NCBI GenBank assembly: GCA_903910005.1
Contig: CAIVXW010000116.1
Location: forward strand, 1 to 15,639
DNA length: 15,639 nt
From: an uncultured Methylococcaceae bacterium
GTDB lineage: Bacteria; Pseudomonadota; Gammaproteobacteria; Methylococcales; Methylococcaceae
Direction: 5' to 3'
Shown: piece after piece, positions 9,401 through 14,354 of the stretch
Position numbering within the stretch: the first letter of the stretch is position 1
How the letters are laid out: the number at the start of each line of letters is the position of its first letter
Notes under the pieces: model-generated
Database searches by the model: none
What the model saw: only the letters and a program-made list of their open reading frames with translations
Told to the model about the DNA's origin: nothing
Program-made: the position numbers and the translations under genes

Positions 9401-11258
9401 CCACACTGACGGTCAGGGATGAAGTGCTCGACAAGGTGACGCCCAAACGGGCTTCAGTCGTACCCGAACTTCCCTCCATCAGCGTCACATCCTTGATCGA
9501 GACTTCCGGCATCAGGGTGTTGATTACCAGATCAACCGGGTTGGCATCGCTGCCCGGGTTGCCTGCTGCATCGCTCCAGCCCCGACCCGGTACACTGATG
9601 CGTCCGGGCTGGCTGGCCAGATTGGGGGTTGGGGTGAAAATCGCCGTATACACGGTTCGGCTGTCATCGACCCGCAAGGCTCCCAGGGTACCGCCGCTGA
9701 TTACGATGTCGTTGTTGGCAAACCCGAGCGGGGCTTCGGAAAACCTGAAGGTGGCCACTGCCGTATCTCCCGGTATAAAGCCGGTTTTGTCGAGGGAAAT
9801 GTCCAGTGCCGGGTGGGCCGTATCCGCCGCCAGTTTGAGCGTGGCCTGTGGTCCGGGTTTACCCAGGGCATTCTGATACTGACCCGTTGCCACCAGCAGG
9901 GTAGCGGTGAAGGCGTTGCGGTCGGGTTCAGGAGTCAGAGTACCCGTATAAACCAGCCCGGTTGCATCCACGGTCAAAGGCCCCAGGATTGCCCCGGTTA
10001 CCGTGACATCGCTTTGGGCAAAGCCCTGGGGCAGGTCGCTGAAGGAGAAGCGGACGCGGGTGGTATCACCGGCCTTGAGCAGGGTTTTGTCAGCCTCAAT
10101 GGCGAGACTCAGGGCATCATCGTCCTGAAGGGTTGCCAGAGCCGTACTGCCCGTTTCCAGGTTGACCCTGACCGGATTGGCCAGATCAATATGGATGGTT
10201 TCGTCGGTCTCCACCCGGTTATCACCCAGAATGGTAAGGCTGATGTCCTGACGGGTTTCGCCAGGCTTGAAGGTCAGGGTTCCCCGTGCCGCCAAATAGT
10301 CGGCTCCGGCGGTGGCAGTACCGTCGCGGGTGAAATAATCCACGCTGACCGCTACCTTGGCTTTGGCCGACAGCCCGACCTCCAGCATCAGGGTTTGGGT
10401 GCCGTCATTGCCCTCGCTGATTGTGCCGCTGCCGACCTGCACCAGCGGCAACCCCAGTGTATCGAGATCCAGTGTACTGTCGGCAAAACTCAGGGCTTCA
10501 ATGTTGGTGAGCAGATCCGTGCCTTCGTCCAGACCGTCCAGCGGATTGTCATCCTGTACCAGCCAGGCTTTACGGGTACTTTCATAACTCACCCGGTAAT
10601 CGGCACGGTTGCCGGCATAAACGGCCTGATCGACCCCGCTGCCACCATCCAGGTCATCGTCACCGCTACCGCCAGTCAGGATATCGTCACCGGCATTGCC
10701 AATCAGGGTGTCGTTGTTGTCCAGTCCGGACAGTGCGTTGTCGGCTCCATTGCCGGTTATCCGGTTGGGCGCGGTGTTCCCGGTTCCGTCCAGGGCTTCT
10801 TCACCGGACAGCGTCAGGTTTTCGACCGCCTGCGGCAAGTTCAGGGAAACATCGCTGACGACCCGGTCATTGCCGCCCTTCCGGGTAGCGGATTCCACAA
10901 TAACGACAGCCTCCCCAACGACCCGATACACGTCGTCGTCATCGCCTCCCCGAAGGGTATCGGCACCGCTGCCTGTCAGGGTATCGGCCCCCGCGCCCCC
11001 GTCCAGCAGATCACTGCCCTCCCCGCCGTCCAGGCTGTCGTTGCCGGTTCCAGCCAGCAGGGTATCATCACCGGCATCACCCACCAGGTAATCATTGCGG
11101 GCTCCGCCATCCAGTGAATCATTGCCCTCTCCTCCGTACAGGCTGTCGGCACCGTCCATGCCCATCAAGGTATCATTGCCACCGAGGCCACTCATGACAT
11201 CGGCAGATTTTTTGCCCATTTTCCGGTCGTCGCGATTTGTTAATTTGTAAACAGCCAT
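72..11258 (-). CDS. Giant multidomain RTX / Ig-like calcium-binding exoprotein (3728 aa), predicted type I secretion substrate
   Basis: Seen: one open frame, ATG preceded by AAAGGAGAG at good spacing, stop TAG at 72-74. Approximate domain order: RTX nonapeptides GGxGxD 25-105 and 164-213; Calx-beta-like 272-380; Big_12-type Ig repeats 1-2 at 383-584; two more Calx-beta-like domains 584-812; Ig repeats 3-12 at 813-1831; about six SbsA/Big_5-like Ig domains 1832-2502; RTX block 2518-2776; duplicated target-like module ending near 2905 and again near 3129 with RTX between; RTX 3139-3196; Ser/Thr/Ala-rich S-layer-like beta segment 3206-3395; RTX 3414-3462 and 3511-3554; C-terminal tail 3600-3728 ending GDFV. 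No N-terminal signal peptide and, on reading through, no cysteine, both typical of type I secretion substrates. Family knowledge: RTX repeats bind calcium and fold after export; Ig and Calx-beta tandem arrays occur in adhesins and matrix proteins. Inferred role: calcium-dependent surface adhesin, S-layer or matrix protein. No enzymatic domain was recognised and the ligand is unknown. No ABC transporter, membrane fusion protein or protease gene is nearby. Confidence 0.93.
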   Translation of the reverse strand: MAVYKLTNRDDRKMGKKSADVMSGLGGNDTLMGMDGADSLYGGEGNDSLDGGARNDYLVGDAGDDTLLAGTGNDSLDGGEGSDLLDGGAGADTLTGSGADTLRGGDDDDVYRVVGEAVVIVESATRKGGNDRVVSDVSLNLPQAVENLTLSGEEALDGTGNTAPNRITGNGADNALSGLDNNDTLIGNAGDDILTGGSGDDDLDGGSGVDQAVYAGNRADYRVSYESTRKAWLVQDDNPLDGLDEGTDLLTNIEALSFADSTLDLDTLGLPLVQVGSGTISEGNDGTQTLMLEVGLSAKAKVAVSVDYFTRDGTATAGADYLAARGTLTFKPGETRQDISLTILGDNRVETDETIHIDLANPVRVNLETGSTALATLQDDDALSLAIEADKTLLKAGDTTRVRFSFSDLPQGFAQSDVTVTGAILGPLTVDATGLVYTGTLTPEPDRNAFTATLLVATGQYQNALGKPGPQATLKLAADTAHPALDISLDKTGFIPGDTAVATFRFSEAPLGFANNDIVISGGTLGALRVDDSRTVYTAIFTPTPNLASQPGRISVPGRGWSDAAGNPGSDANPVDLVINTLMPEVSIKDVTLMEGSSGTTEARLGVTLSSTSSLTVSVDYVTRDVTAKAGTDYTRSSGTITFEPGQTLQTVTIPVLADRVVEDDEAFDVILSRPVRALISRTEGSGTVTLGNDDAVTTFKLDAAMPSRVTEGNTVSFRVVASAPVLQDTLLNYAVSGTGLPGMAGVASGFDYAPSGGRLTLAEGATSASFDIRFSDDGMVEEPEGIKLVLLDNDGSLNPLDTRTLILQDAPVKPLLTLDSDRTGFKAGESATVRFSFNTVPVGFAAADVSLTGGRLTRLIADDTGLTYTATFIPLETNNNWSGSISVKDGSYTDRGGVAGAVANTLSVSGDTLAPAVVLTADKTVLRQGDTAALTFGFSEVPADFTLEDLQLKGGTLTDFRADGSDAKLYRAVFVPAPGNAFTGSVGLINKSYTDAAGNPGSVGTSVSFSGDTRNPVVTISSNKTGFKAGDTAIVSFKFDEIPLRFEQTDIQVAAGTLSELEVDGSDGTLYRAKFTPLPDVNGLNGSITVEENSFNDAAGNLGKAANKLAISGDTLAPTLSITSDKTGFKAGDSTTLTFTFSEPVTGFGKNAIEVTGGVLGELVTANSTTYTATFTPTANTDLVNAGVTVTGDRYRDLAGNSGLISGADTKTGNPLVISGDTKPPGVEIRSDKISLKSSDTATLSVRFSEPVTGFEGGDIQFADGIISKLTRDETDATLYQATLTPKTSITNLNSVLTISPGSYRDVALNEGMGATLAVSVDTRGPDLLVTSDKASLKPGDTATVTFTFSEQPVGFGQDDITLEGGVLTGNLSPYTVDKDRYVTRIEFVPDATDGLKASVSVAANSYTDLLGNSGPASNRLTMQGDTRQPTLTISSDRAMVKSGETAKLTFTFSEIITGFTLADIGNNPEMATITGLAADTSNKVYTATYSPNPGRDRGNDLIRVAASGYGDVLGNPGLTDSLYTQGVDTRAPSVVISSDTFFSVTGTTTATVTFNFDETPRDFALADINVSGGSLTALVPLGAADSRVWAAVFTPLTAGTDKVSVRSVGIAAGSYTDAVGNPGNSASLQAASVSIKSNQTSLKQGETATLTFTFSDVVKSFSNSQVTVTGGSLGELKRDTGGKIYSGVFTPESKNGYSGTVSVAANSYSDVAGNSGSLSNELALTGDTLAPAVTIQSDKTSLKSGETASLTFSFSEPVTGFALEDVTVSGGTLANLVANADKSGYTATLTPLAGKDTFAITAAVTAGSYLDVIGNRGMAGNLPAFTVDTLGPSLLTHSIRDGNLILNFSESVQALYSEGGIPGKITPTLTATSQGAARVIPRFSFSEATVTVIPSPQSAYWSSGEKYTLTFPANSLSDRSGNPNTTQFESAFMMPDDTTPPLLRVDQAIPGDDATDVKIDFSLLKPTESGYNALRLVFNEPVRNAATSQTPGHFISIQNTDDASDNRTIPLHDTDQITFEGNTLIIKPKSPLRGSSHYYLWIDYGMLEDYGSATVGSGNKFRGITDPGLLNFSTWDNVPPSLLSTVPVNNDRQVLVDSLFVVNFSEPVKPGSGGLISLVNTRTPGKTVNIDIRDTSQVTISGNRLSLNPVDNLAGNSAYYMTISPGALLDLKDNPYPGISDSGVFDFTTLENTLKLLGSTPFNGSTEVGINSVIELVFTLTVQPGAGSIILASTQDTRTLSVADASQVRFSGNTVTINPNGLKEGTTYSLQIATGVIRDLQGGEYQGIGSGQPVVFTTLNYPPSVSSFSLDAAGNRLNLGFSETITGTGSFVLNNLSTGSSAVTYPATGFTDVESVSIDAGALTPGSQYLLDIPASSFRDRNQKPNLYGYSFGFTRADTTPPTASPGLLMTFGMAEDDLVIQFDEPVQPASASATVTLGSSPLPLQANWFSGSMLRIPLTGWSGSLSPGATYSLSIAAGAITDVSGNAIGTAVSPSFSLVDNALPAPGAAAPTSNSDTLYKGGSTADSLDGLAGDDLIYGGVGNDTLLGGADNDWLYGGADRDSVSGGAGNDPLYGEFHRDTLSGGDGADTLLGGEDDDALYGDAGDDTLNGGRGKDTLNGGSGNDVLVAGSFYGSVDNNQREYLFGGTGNDLLLGSDYSDFLSGDDGADTLEGGSGNDNLAGGTGNDRLLGGSGLDTLDGGEGEDSLMGGAGDDALYGSLGHDLLLGDSGNDTLTGGRGNDWLAGGDGDDVFNEDYGRNWIDAGAGNDLIRIGAYLPTVSSEVYNSDALADTDRTTVAGRGGQDTYVLYGYGVQLMVTDFSVSGSEPDRLNLAFLLSNSTGYSTGNPFGGQGYLRLRQEGSMTLLEWDRDGTGSHFLWKVQAVLMNVTATTLTRNNLLPQYPPDGSAEGVSLAGTTAADTLTGAAVNDTLFGGSGGDVLSGLEGDDSLSGGEDNDSLNGGMGHDTLRGESGHDTLDGGYGSNSIEGGEGDDLIRIGPDDPAASGGYRAYGLADVSSLSGGAGQDVYQPYGYGAQALINDFSLNDPDKLDISMLLSRSSNYSGGDAFGSSGYLRLRLDGADTLLDWDRDGAAAAGYGWQTQLRLKNITVAPTALATFKANSVLPAIPVAAITSGAVGSLLNDTLGSSAATAAQTLYGYWGNDTLSGGSGDDVLVAGPGADSLNGGGGNDDFMLAGELDSRDTIIGGTGSSDRLITELAGSGSLTATAFSNVSTVETWVYKGAGTASLNRNPGFSTIDLSDAGAQALTLASGFINASTTTPTILQMGKADQFINSAHVNTDIRVATLADLAAATLTGGNGVDNLTVAGGGSALLSGLSGLEKITLTNPASAGSTTLTTVNTNVAADQTLTIDASGLAAGSSFIFNGTGETTTDTSGSGGLTAVSPINTLIGAFSVLGGAGNDELIGGEGNDTLRGNAGADTLTGGLGNDTFILAGNDTVQDFSGSSDFVDLGQSLLASADVIRFNNVRDGLNLASVTSGAGFRVSVASGQAGSITGGSGHDSLTGANGADTLVAGGGADLINSGSGQDTVDLTEITPAADTVVLAGPFTAGNLNALTLSGFDTTLDTLDIGFALRHGTTILAAGTGTTNTLSASPPETVTDNGSPSSANTGLLFLLSGASDQLAASTTIDTAIANAVTALTSSTDFAASGVATGDSLVLVMDDATRAFVFHYLADANATATTAADLELIGIVNGISDAGGFAMGDFV
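1875..2950 (-). repeat. Tandemly duplicated ~223-residue module resembling a type I secretion target domain
   Basis: Two copies of one unit lie about 670 bp apart. Each starts with an RTX end (DLIRIG), then G-G-x-G-Q-D-x-Y, YGYG, a D-F-S segment, D-x-L-(N/D)-(L/I), LLS, GYLRLR, and L-L-x-W-D-R-D-G, and closes with an L-x-N-(V/I)-T segment and a short N-x-(L/V)-L-P. The order of F/D-rich turn, L-x-L-L, Y-L-R-L and D-R-D-G resembles the VCA0849-type type I secretion target domain, which normally lies at the extreme C terminus. Here both copies are internal, more than 590 residues from the end. The match is from memory of the family pattern. Confidence 0.6.
3750..5764 (-). repeat. Block of about six SbsA/Big_5-like Ig domains
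   Basis: Residues about 1832-2502 carry roughly six domains of 100-140 residues. Recurring features are a start like STxPxNxxxxVxxxSxxxVxFSEPV, a middle G-N-x-L-x-I-x-P, and an end Y-x-L-x-I-x-x-G-x-x-x-D followed by a short loop and F-x-F-T-T. This matches the SbsA/Big_5 type of Ig-like domain found in S-layer and surface proteins. The block sits between the Big_12-type array and the main RTX block and probably extends the stalk. The outer two domains are the most divergent, so the count is approximate. Confidence 0.7.
5765..8820 (-). repeat. Tandem array of ten Big_12-type bacterial Ig-like repeats (repeats 3-12)
   Basis: Residues about 813-1831 hold ten units of about 102 residues. Each begins with a pattern like SSDKTGFKAGDTATVTFTFS, continues with E-P-V-x-G-F-x-x-x-D-I-x-V-x-G-G-x-L, then YxAxFTP, and closes with SYxDxxGNxG followed by S-G-D-T. 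Repeats 1 and 2 of the family lie separately at residues 383-584 (about 9507-10110) and are split from this array by two Calx-beta-like domains. The units have diverged clearly from each other in both protein and DNA, so the array is an old expansion. Such arrays usually act as a stalk that projects a functional end from the cell surface. Confidence 0.85.
10620..11190 (-). repeat. N-terminal RTX nonapeptide blocks of the giant protein
   Basis: Two blocks of GGxGxD-type repeats lie at about residues 25-105 and 164-213, with units such as GGNDTLMG, GGEGNDSLDG and GGSGDDDLDG. They are separated by a beta-rich linker of about 60 residues (VVGEAVVIVES to NLTLSGEEALDG). RTX repeats form calcium-stabilised parallel beta rolls. 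Most RTX exoproteins carry them near the C terminus, so blocks beginning about 25 residues from the N terminus are less usual and make the two ends of this protein similar in kind. Confidence 0.85.
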
Positions 11259-11263
11259 TGCGG

Positions 11264-11273
11264 TCTCTCCTTT
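11264..11273 (-). promoter_or_regulatory. Strong ribosome binding site of the giant RTX gene
   Basis: Read on the minus strand, the bases before the ATG at 11256-11258 are AAAGGAGAGACCGCA. The AGGAG core (11267-11271) lies 8 nt from the ATG. This supports the first Met over the in-frame Met at residue 14. I found no convincing -35/-10 pair for this gene. A TTGACG lies at 11305-11310 on the minus strand but has no good -10 at 16-18 nt. Confidence 0.75.
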
Positions 11274-11353
11274 ACTGAGGAATGCGGGTTACAGGGCGGG
11301 GAATCGTCAAGTGGATGCCTGTATCGGCATGAAGTCGGCTAATTTTAACCTGA

Positions 11354-11364
11354 GGGGCGAGGGA
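11354..11364. repeat. Dispersed GGGGCGAGGGA element, copy 1
   Basis: The 11-bp string GGGGCGAGGGA here recurs on the same strand at 15479-15489. Both copies sit in intergenic DNA inside purine-rich G/A tracts. G-rich short motifs of this kind are common as dispersed intergenic repeats in repeat-rich bacteria. With only two copies and low complexity, chance cannot be excluded. Confidence 0.3.
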
Positions 11365-11403
11365 GAAGGGAGGAAATTGCCGTCAGCACCGGTTGTGCCA
11401 ACG

Positions 11404-11459
11404 CTCCGCCCTCCGCCCTCCGCCCTCCGCCCTCCGCCCTCCGCCTTCTGCTTTCTACG
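11404..11459. repeat. Heptanucleotide tandem repeat, six perfect CTCCGCC units plus two degenerate units
   Basis: Six perfect, head-to-tail copies of CTCCGCC occupy 11404-11445. Two degenerate units follow, TTCTGCT (11446-11452) and TTCTACG (11453-11459). The tract ends one base before the predicted -35 of gltX and lies about 145 bp upstream of the divergent RTX gene. It resembles the short 7-bp dispersed tandem repeats known from cyanobacteria and some large filamentous bacteria. Copy number in such tracts can change by slippage, which here would alter the spacing upstream of the promoter without changing any protein. Confidence 0.9.
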
Positions 11460-11460
11460 G

Positions 11461-11488
11461 CTGACAGCCTGCCCTGCTGACCTATAAA
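11461..11488 (+). promoter_or_regulatory. Predicted sigma70-type promoter of the gltX-cysS-HAD operon
   Basis: CTGACA (11461-11466, one mismatch to TTGACA) and TATAAA (11483-11488, one mismatch to TATAAT) are separated by 16 bp. The start of transcription would be near 11495, giving a 5' leader of about 45 nt before the gltX ATG. The -35 is also part of the short palindrome GGCTGACAGCC (11459-11469) and directly follows the heptamer tract. Confidence 0.6.
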
Positions 11489-11502
11489 ATGCCCTTTTTT
11501 CC

Positions 11503-11515
11503 GGCACCCGGTGCC
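11503..11515. repeat. Small palindrome in the gltX 5' leader
   Basis: GGCACC (11503-11508) and GGTGCC (11510-11515) form a perfect inverted repeat around one base. It lies just downstream of the predicted transcription start and 23 bp before the ATG, so it could be an operator half-site pair. It could also be chance, and no regulator is identified. Confidence 0.25.
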
Positions 11516-11538
11516 CTTGCCTCAATCACCCATCCCTG

Positions 11539-12939
11539 ATGAATCAAACCAAAACCCGTTTCGCGCCCAGTCCGACCGGACTGATGCACCTGGGCAATGC
11601 CCGTACCGCCCTGCTCAGTGCCCTGTACGGCAGCCGTTTTTTGTTGCGTATTGAAGACACTGACCCCGAACGCAGCCGGGAGGAATTCGTGCGTGACCTG
11701 CTGTTTGATCTGGCCTGGCTGGGTCTGCGCTGGGACGAGGGGCCTTGCTCGGCCCAGCCCGGTGCCGATTTTTTTCAATCCAGACGTTCCGCCATTTACG
11801 CCGGGTATTACGCCCGGTTGCAGGCAGAACAGCGGGCTTATCCCTGCTTTTGCAGCCCGGGCGAACTGGAAATCGCCCGTAAAATCCAGCTCAACGCCGG
11901 TCAACCGCCCCGTTACAACGGCACGTGCGCCCGTCTTGACGCCACGGAAGTCGCCCGCAGACAAGCCGAGGGACTGGCAGCTACCTTGCGCTTCCGGGTA
12001 CCCAAACACCAGACCGTACTGTTTGAAGACGCCATCAGGGGACCACAGACCTTCCTGACCGACACCCTGGGCGATTTCATCATCCGGCGGGCCGACGGCA
12101 GTCCGGCCTTTTTTTTCTGCAATGCCATTGACGACGCCCTGATGGGAGTAACGGACGTGATCCGGGGCGAAGATCACCTCACCAACACGCCGCGCCAGAT
12201 GTTGATTCTGGCGGCACTGGAACTGCCCGTTCCGCGTTATGCCCATATTTCGCTCATTCTCGGCGATGACGGAGCCCCCCTGTCCAAGCGCAATGGCAGT
12301 CGCAGCATCCGTCAACTGCGGGAAGAAGGCTATTTCCCCGCAGCCGTCGTCAACATGCTGGCCCGGCTGGGACTGACCTACCAGGACGACGCCTGCCTCG
12401 ACCTTGATGCCTTGCGGCAGGGGTTTGATCTCAACCGTCTGAGCAAATCGCCAGCCCGTTTTGACCCGGTACATCTGAACCACTGGCAACACAAGGCGGT
12501 ACGCTCGGTGGACGATGCCACCCTGTGGGACTGGCTGCATCCCGAATGCCGGGCACTGGTTCCCGCCGCTTGCCAGGCCGATTTTCTGACGCTGGTGCGT
12601 GGCAACTGCGTTTTTCCGGCGGATGCGGACGAATGGGCCAGACTCTTGTTTACCGACGAATGGAACCTTACCCCGACAGTGGCGGCCGAGGTGCAGGCAG
12701 CGGGAGAACCCTTCTTTCTGGCCCTGCTCGATGCCGCAACCGCATGCGAGGACGATTTCGACGCCTTCATGGCCCGCATCAAAACCACCAGCGGACGCAA
12801 GGGCAAAGCCCTGTTCATGCCGTTACGGCTGGCCCTCACCGGTCGGCACGACGGACCCGACATGGGGCAAATTTACCGGATGCTGACTCCGGAACGCCTG
12901 CGCGGACGCCTGGCCGAATTCACCTACCCGTCGCAATAA
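11539..12939 (+). CDS. gltX: Glutamyl-tRNA synthetase (class I, 466 aa)
   Basis: Charges tRNA with glutamate using ATP in the cytoplasm. Seen: N terminus RFAPSPTGLMHLGNARTAL with the HIGH-type signature as HLGN at 17-20; RIEDTDPERSREE; VIRGEDHLTNTPRQ at about 207-220; KMSKS-type loop as LSKRNG at 248-253; and a helical C-terminal anticodon-binding region ending with GRKGKALFMPLRLALTGR. The length matches full GluRS (about 470) and excludes the roughly 300-residue GluQ-RS paralogue. Zinc-type cysteines C103, C105 and C130 match E. coli C98, C100 and C125 in spacing, but the position of the fourth ligand (E. coli H127) is Arg132. LSKRNGS and GSPAFFFCNAIDD differ from the usual LSKRHGA and GSPTYNFxVVVDD, so this may be a distinct GluRS subtype. 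The ATG lacks a clear Shine-Dalgarno sequence, but the N terminus fits the family. It is first in an operon with cysS. Confidence 0.96.
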   Translation: MNQTKTRFAPSPTGLMHLGNARTALLSALYGSRFLLRIEDTDPERSREEFVRDLLFDLAWLGLRWDEGPCSAQPGADFFQSRRSAIYAGYYARLQAEQRAYPCFCSPGELEIARKIQLNAGQPPRYNGTCARLDATEVARRQAEGLAATLRFRVPKHQTVLFEDAIRGPQTFLTDTLGDFIIRRADGSPAFFFCNAIDDALMGVTDVIRGEDHLTNTPRQMLILAALELPVPRYAHISLILGDDGAPLSKRNGSRSIRQLREEGYFPAAVVNMLARLGLTYQDDACLDLDALRQGFDLNRLSKSPARFDPVHLNHWQHKAVRSVDDATLWDWLHPECRALVPAACQADFLTLVRGNCVFPADADEWARLLFTDEWNLTPTVAAEVQAAGEPFFLALLDAATACEDDFDAFMARIKTTSGRKGKALFMPLRLALTGRHDGPDMGQIYRMLTPERLRGRLAEFTYPSQ

Positions 12940-12953
12940 TGAGGAATCAAACC

Positions 12954-14354
12954 GTGTTGCAGATTCACAATACCCTGTCACGCCGCAAGGAACCCCTGAT
13001 ACCGCTCGAACCCGGCAAAATCAAACTGTACGTATGCGGCATGACAGTCTACGACTATTGCCATCTGGGCCATGCCCGGGTGATGGTGGTGTTCGACCTG
13101 GTCGCCCGCTACCTGCGCCACCGCGGTTATGCGGTCAGTTATGTGCGTAACATCACCGACATTGATGACAAAATAATCAAAAGAGCCGCTGAACAGGGCA
13201 TTGATATCGGGGAACTGACCGCCTTCTACATTGATGCCATGCACGCCGATGAAACCGCCCTGGGAGTATTGCCGCCCGATCAGGAACCACGGGCCACTGC
13301 TTCCATTCCGGCGATGCAGGCCCTGATCGCAACCCTGGTCGACAAGGGCTATGCCTACGTCGGCGATAACGGCGATGTGTTTTATGCCGTCAGCCGGTTT
13401 GAACCCTACGGACGGCTGTCGGGACGCAACCTGGAGGAATTGCGGGCGGGCGAGCGGGTGGACGTGGAGACAGCCAAACGGGATCCGCTTGATTTTGTGC
13501 TGTGGAAACGGGCCAAACCCGGTGAACCGGCCTGGGAATCGCCCTGGGGATCAGGCCGTCCCGGCTGGCACATTGAGTGTTCAGCCATGTCCATCACCTG
13601 CCTCGGCCATCATTTTGACATTCACGGCGGCGGCATGGATTTACAGTTTCCCCATCACGAAAACGAAATCGCCCAATCCGAGGCAGCCACCGGACAGCCC
13701 TTTGTCAATGTGTGGATGCACAACGGCTTTGTCCGGGTCAATGAAGAGAAAATGTCCAAATCGCTGGGCAATTTTTTCACCCTGCGGGAAGTATTCAAGA
13801 CCTGTCGCCCGGAGGTGGTGCGGTTTTTCATCCTGAACAGCCACTATCGCAGCCCGCTCAATTATTCCAGCGAAAACCTTGAAGAGGCACGGGCGGCCCT
13901 GACCCGTTTGTATACGGCTCTGCGGGGTCTGGTCGAGCCGTCTGCAGACGGCACCGATATCGACAGCAGCGATTACCTGACCCGTTTCGAGACCGCCCTG
14001 GACGATGATTTCAATACCCCGGTGGCCCTGTCGGTTCTGTTCGACCTGGCCCGCGATGCCAACCGGCTGCGGGCCGATCACCCGACCCAGGCCAGGCGAC
14101 TGGCGGCGAGGTTGCGCCAACTGGGCGGCATCATCGGCCTGTTGCAGGACGATCCGGAGGCATTCCTGCAAGGCCAGGCCGATGACGGCCTGACCGCCCA
14201 GGCCATTGAAACCCTGATCCAGCAACGACTGGCGGCTCGCAGCAGCAAAAACTGGGGCGAGGCTGACCGCATCAGGCTTCTGCTGAAGGAACAGGGCATC
14301 ATTCTGGAGGACAATGCCACCGGTACCCAGTGGCGACGGGATACCCCGGCATGA
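12954..14354 (+). CDS. cysS: Cysteinyl-tRNA synthetase (class I, 466 aa)
   Basis: Attaches cysteine to tRNA-Cys with ATP in the cytoplasm. Seen: N terminus LQIHNTLSRRKEPL, zinc ligands C28, C209, H234 and E238, HIGH motif as HLGH at 37-40, YVRNITDIDDKIIKRA at about 63-78, GRPGWHIECSAM near 201-212, HFDIHGGGMDLQFPHHENE at about 220-238 and KMSKS at 266-270. From the GTG start the zinc ligands and KMSKS fall at the same residue numbers as in E. coli CysS (461 aa), and GAGG at 12941-12944 lies 9 nt upstream, so GTG 12954 is preferred. An in-frame ATG at 12939, overlapping the gltX stop as TAATG, would add five residues but has no ribosome binding site. The stop overlaps the start of the next gene as ATGA, suggesting translational coupling. 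All catalytic motifs are intact. Confidence 0.97.
   Translation: MLQIHNTLSRRKEPLIPLEPGKIKLYVCGMTVYDYCHLGHARVMVVFDLVARYLRHRGYAVSYVRNITDIDDKIIKRAAEQGIDIGELTAFYIDAMHADETALGVLPPDQEPRATASIPAMQALIATLVDKGYAYVGDNGDVFYAVSRFEPYGRLSGRNLEELRAGERVDVETAKRDPLDFVLWKRAKPGEPAWESPWGSGRPGWHIECSAMSITCLGHHFDIHGGGMDLQFPHHENEIAQSEAATGQPFVNVWMHNGFVRVNEEKMSKSLGNFFTLREVFKTCRPEVVRFFILNSHYRSPLNYSSENLEEARAALTRLYTALRGLVEPSADGTDIDSSDYLTRFETALDDDFNTPVALSVLFDLARDANRLRADHPTQARRLAARLRQLGGIIGLLQDDPEAFLQGQADDGLTAQAIETLIQQRLAARSSKNWGEADRIRLLLKEQGIILEDNATGTQWRRDTPA

Noticed and set aside
9813..11117. Long plus-strand open frame (434 codons) opposite the N-terminal part of the giant gene; similar ones at 8112-9014 and 3084-3767
   Set aside because: They lie antisense to a continuous, domain-rich reading frame. 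Their sequence is low in complexity and mirrors the repeats, as expected for GC-rich repetitive DNA.
11307..11525. Minus-strand 72-codon open frame across the heptamer tract
   Set aside because: Its protein is mostly a translation of the heptamers (KAEGGGRRAEGGG), a typical artefact of such repeats.
11482..12540. Minus-strand open frame of 352 codons opposite gltX
   Set aside because: It is antisense to a well-conserved synthetase, has no recognisable domain, and overlaps the predicted promoter of the operon.
12525..12953. 5' extension of the cysS reading frame into gltX
   Set aside because: The extra 143 residues overlap the gltX end out of frame and are not part of any CysS. The GTG at 12954 with GAGG upstream restores the family numbering.
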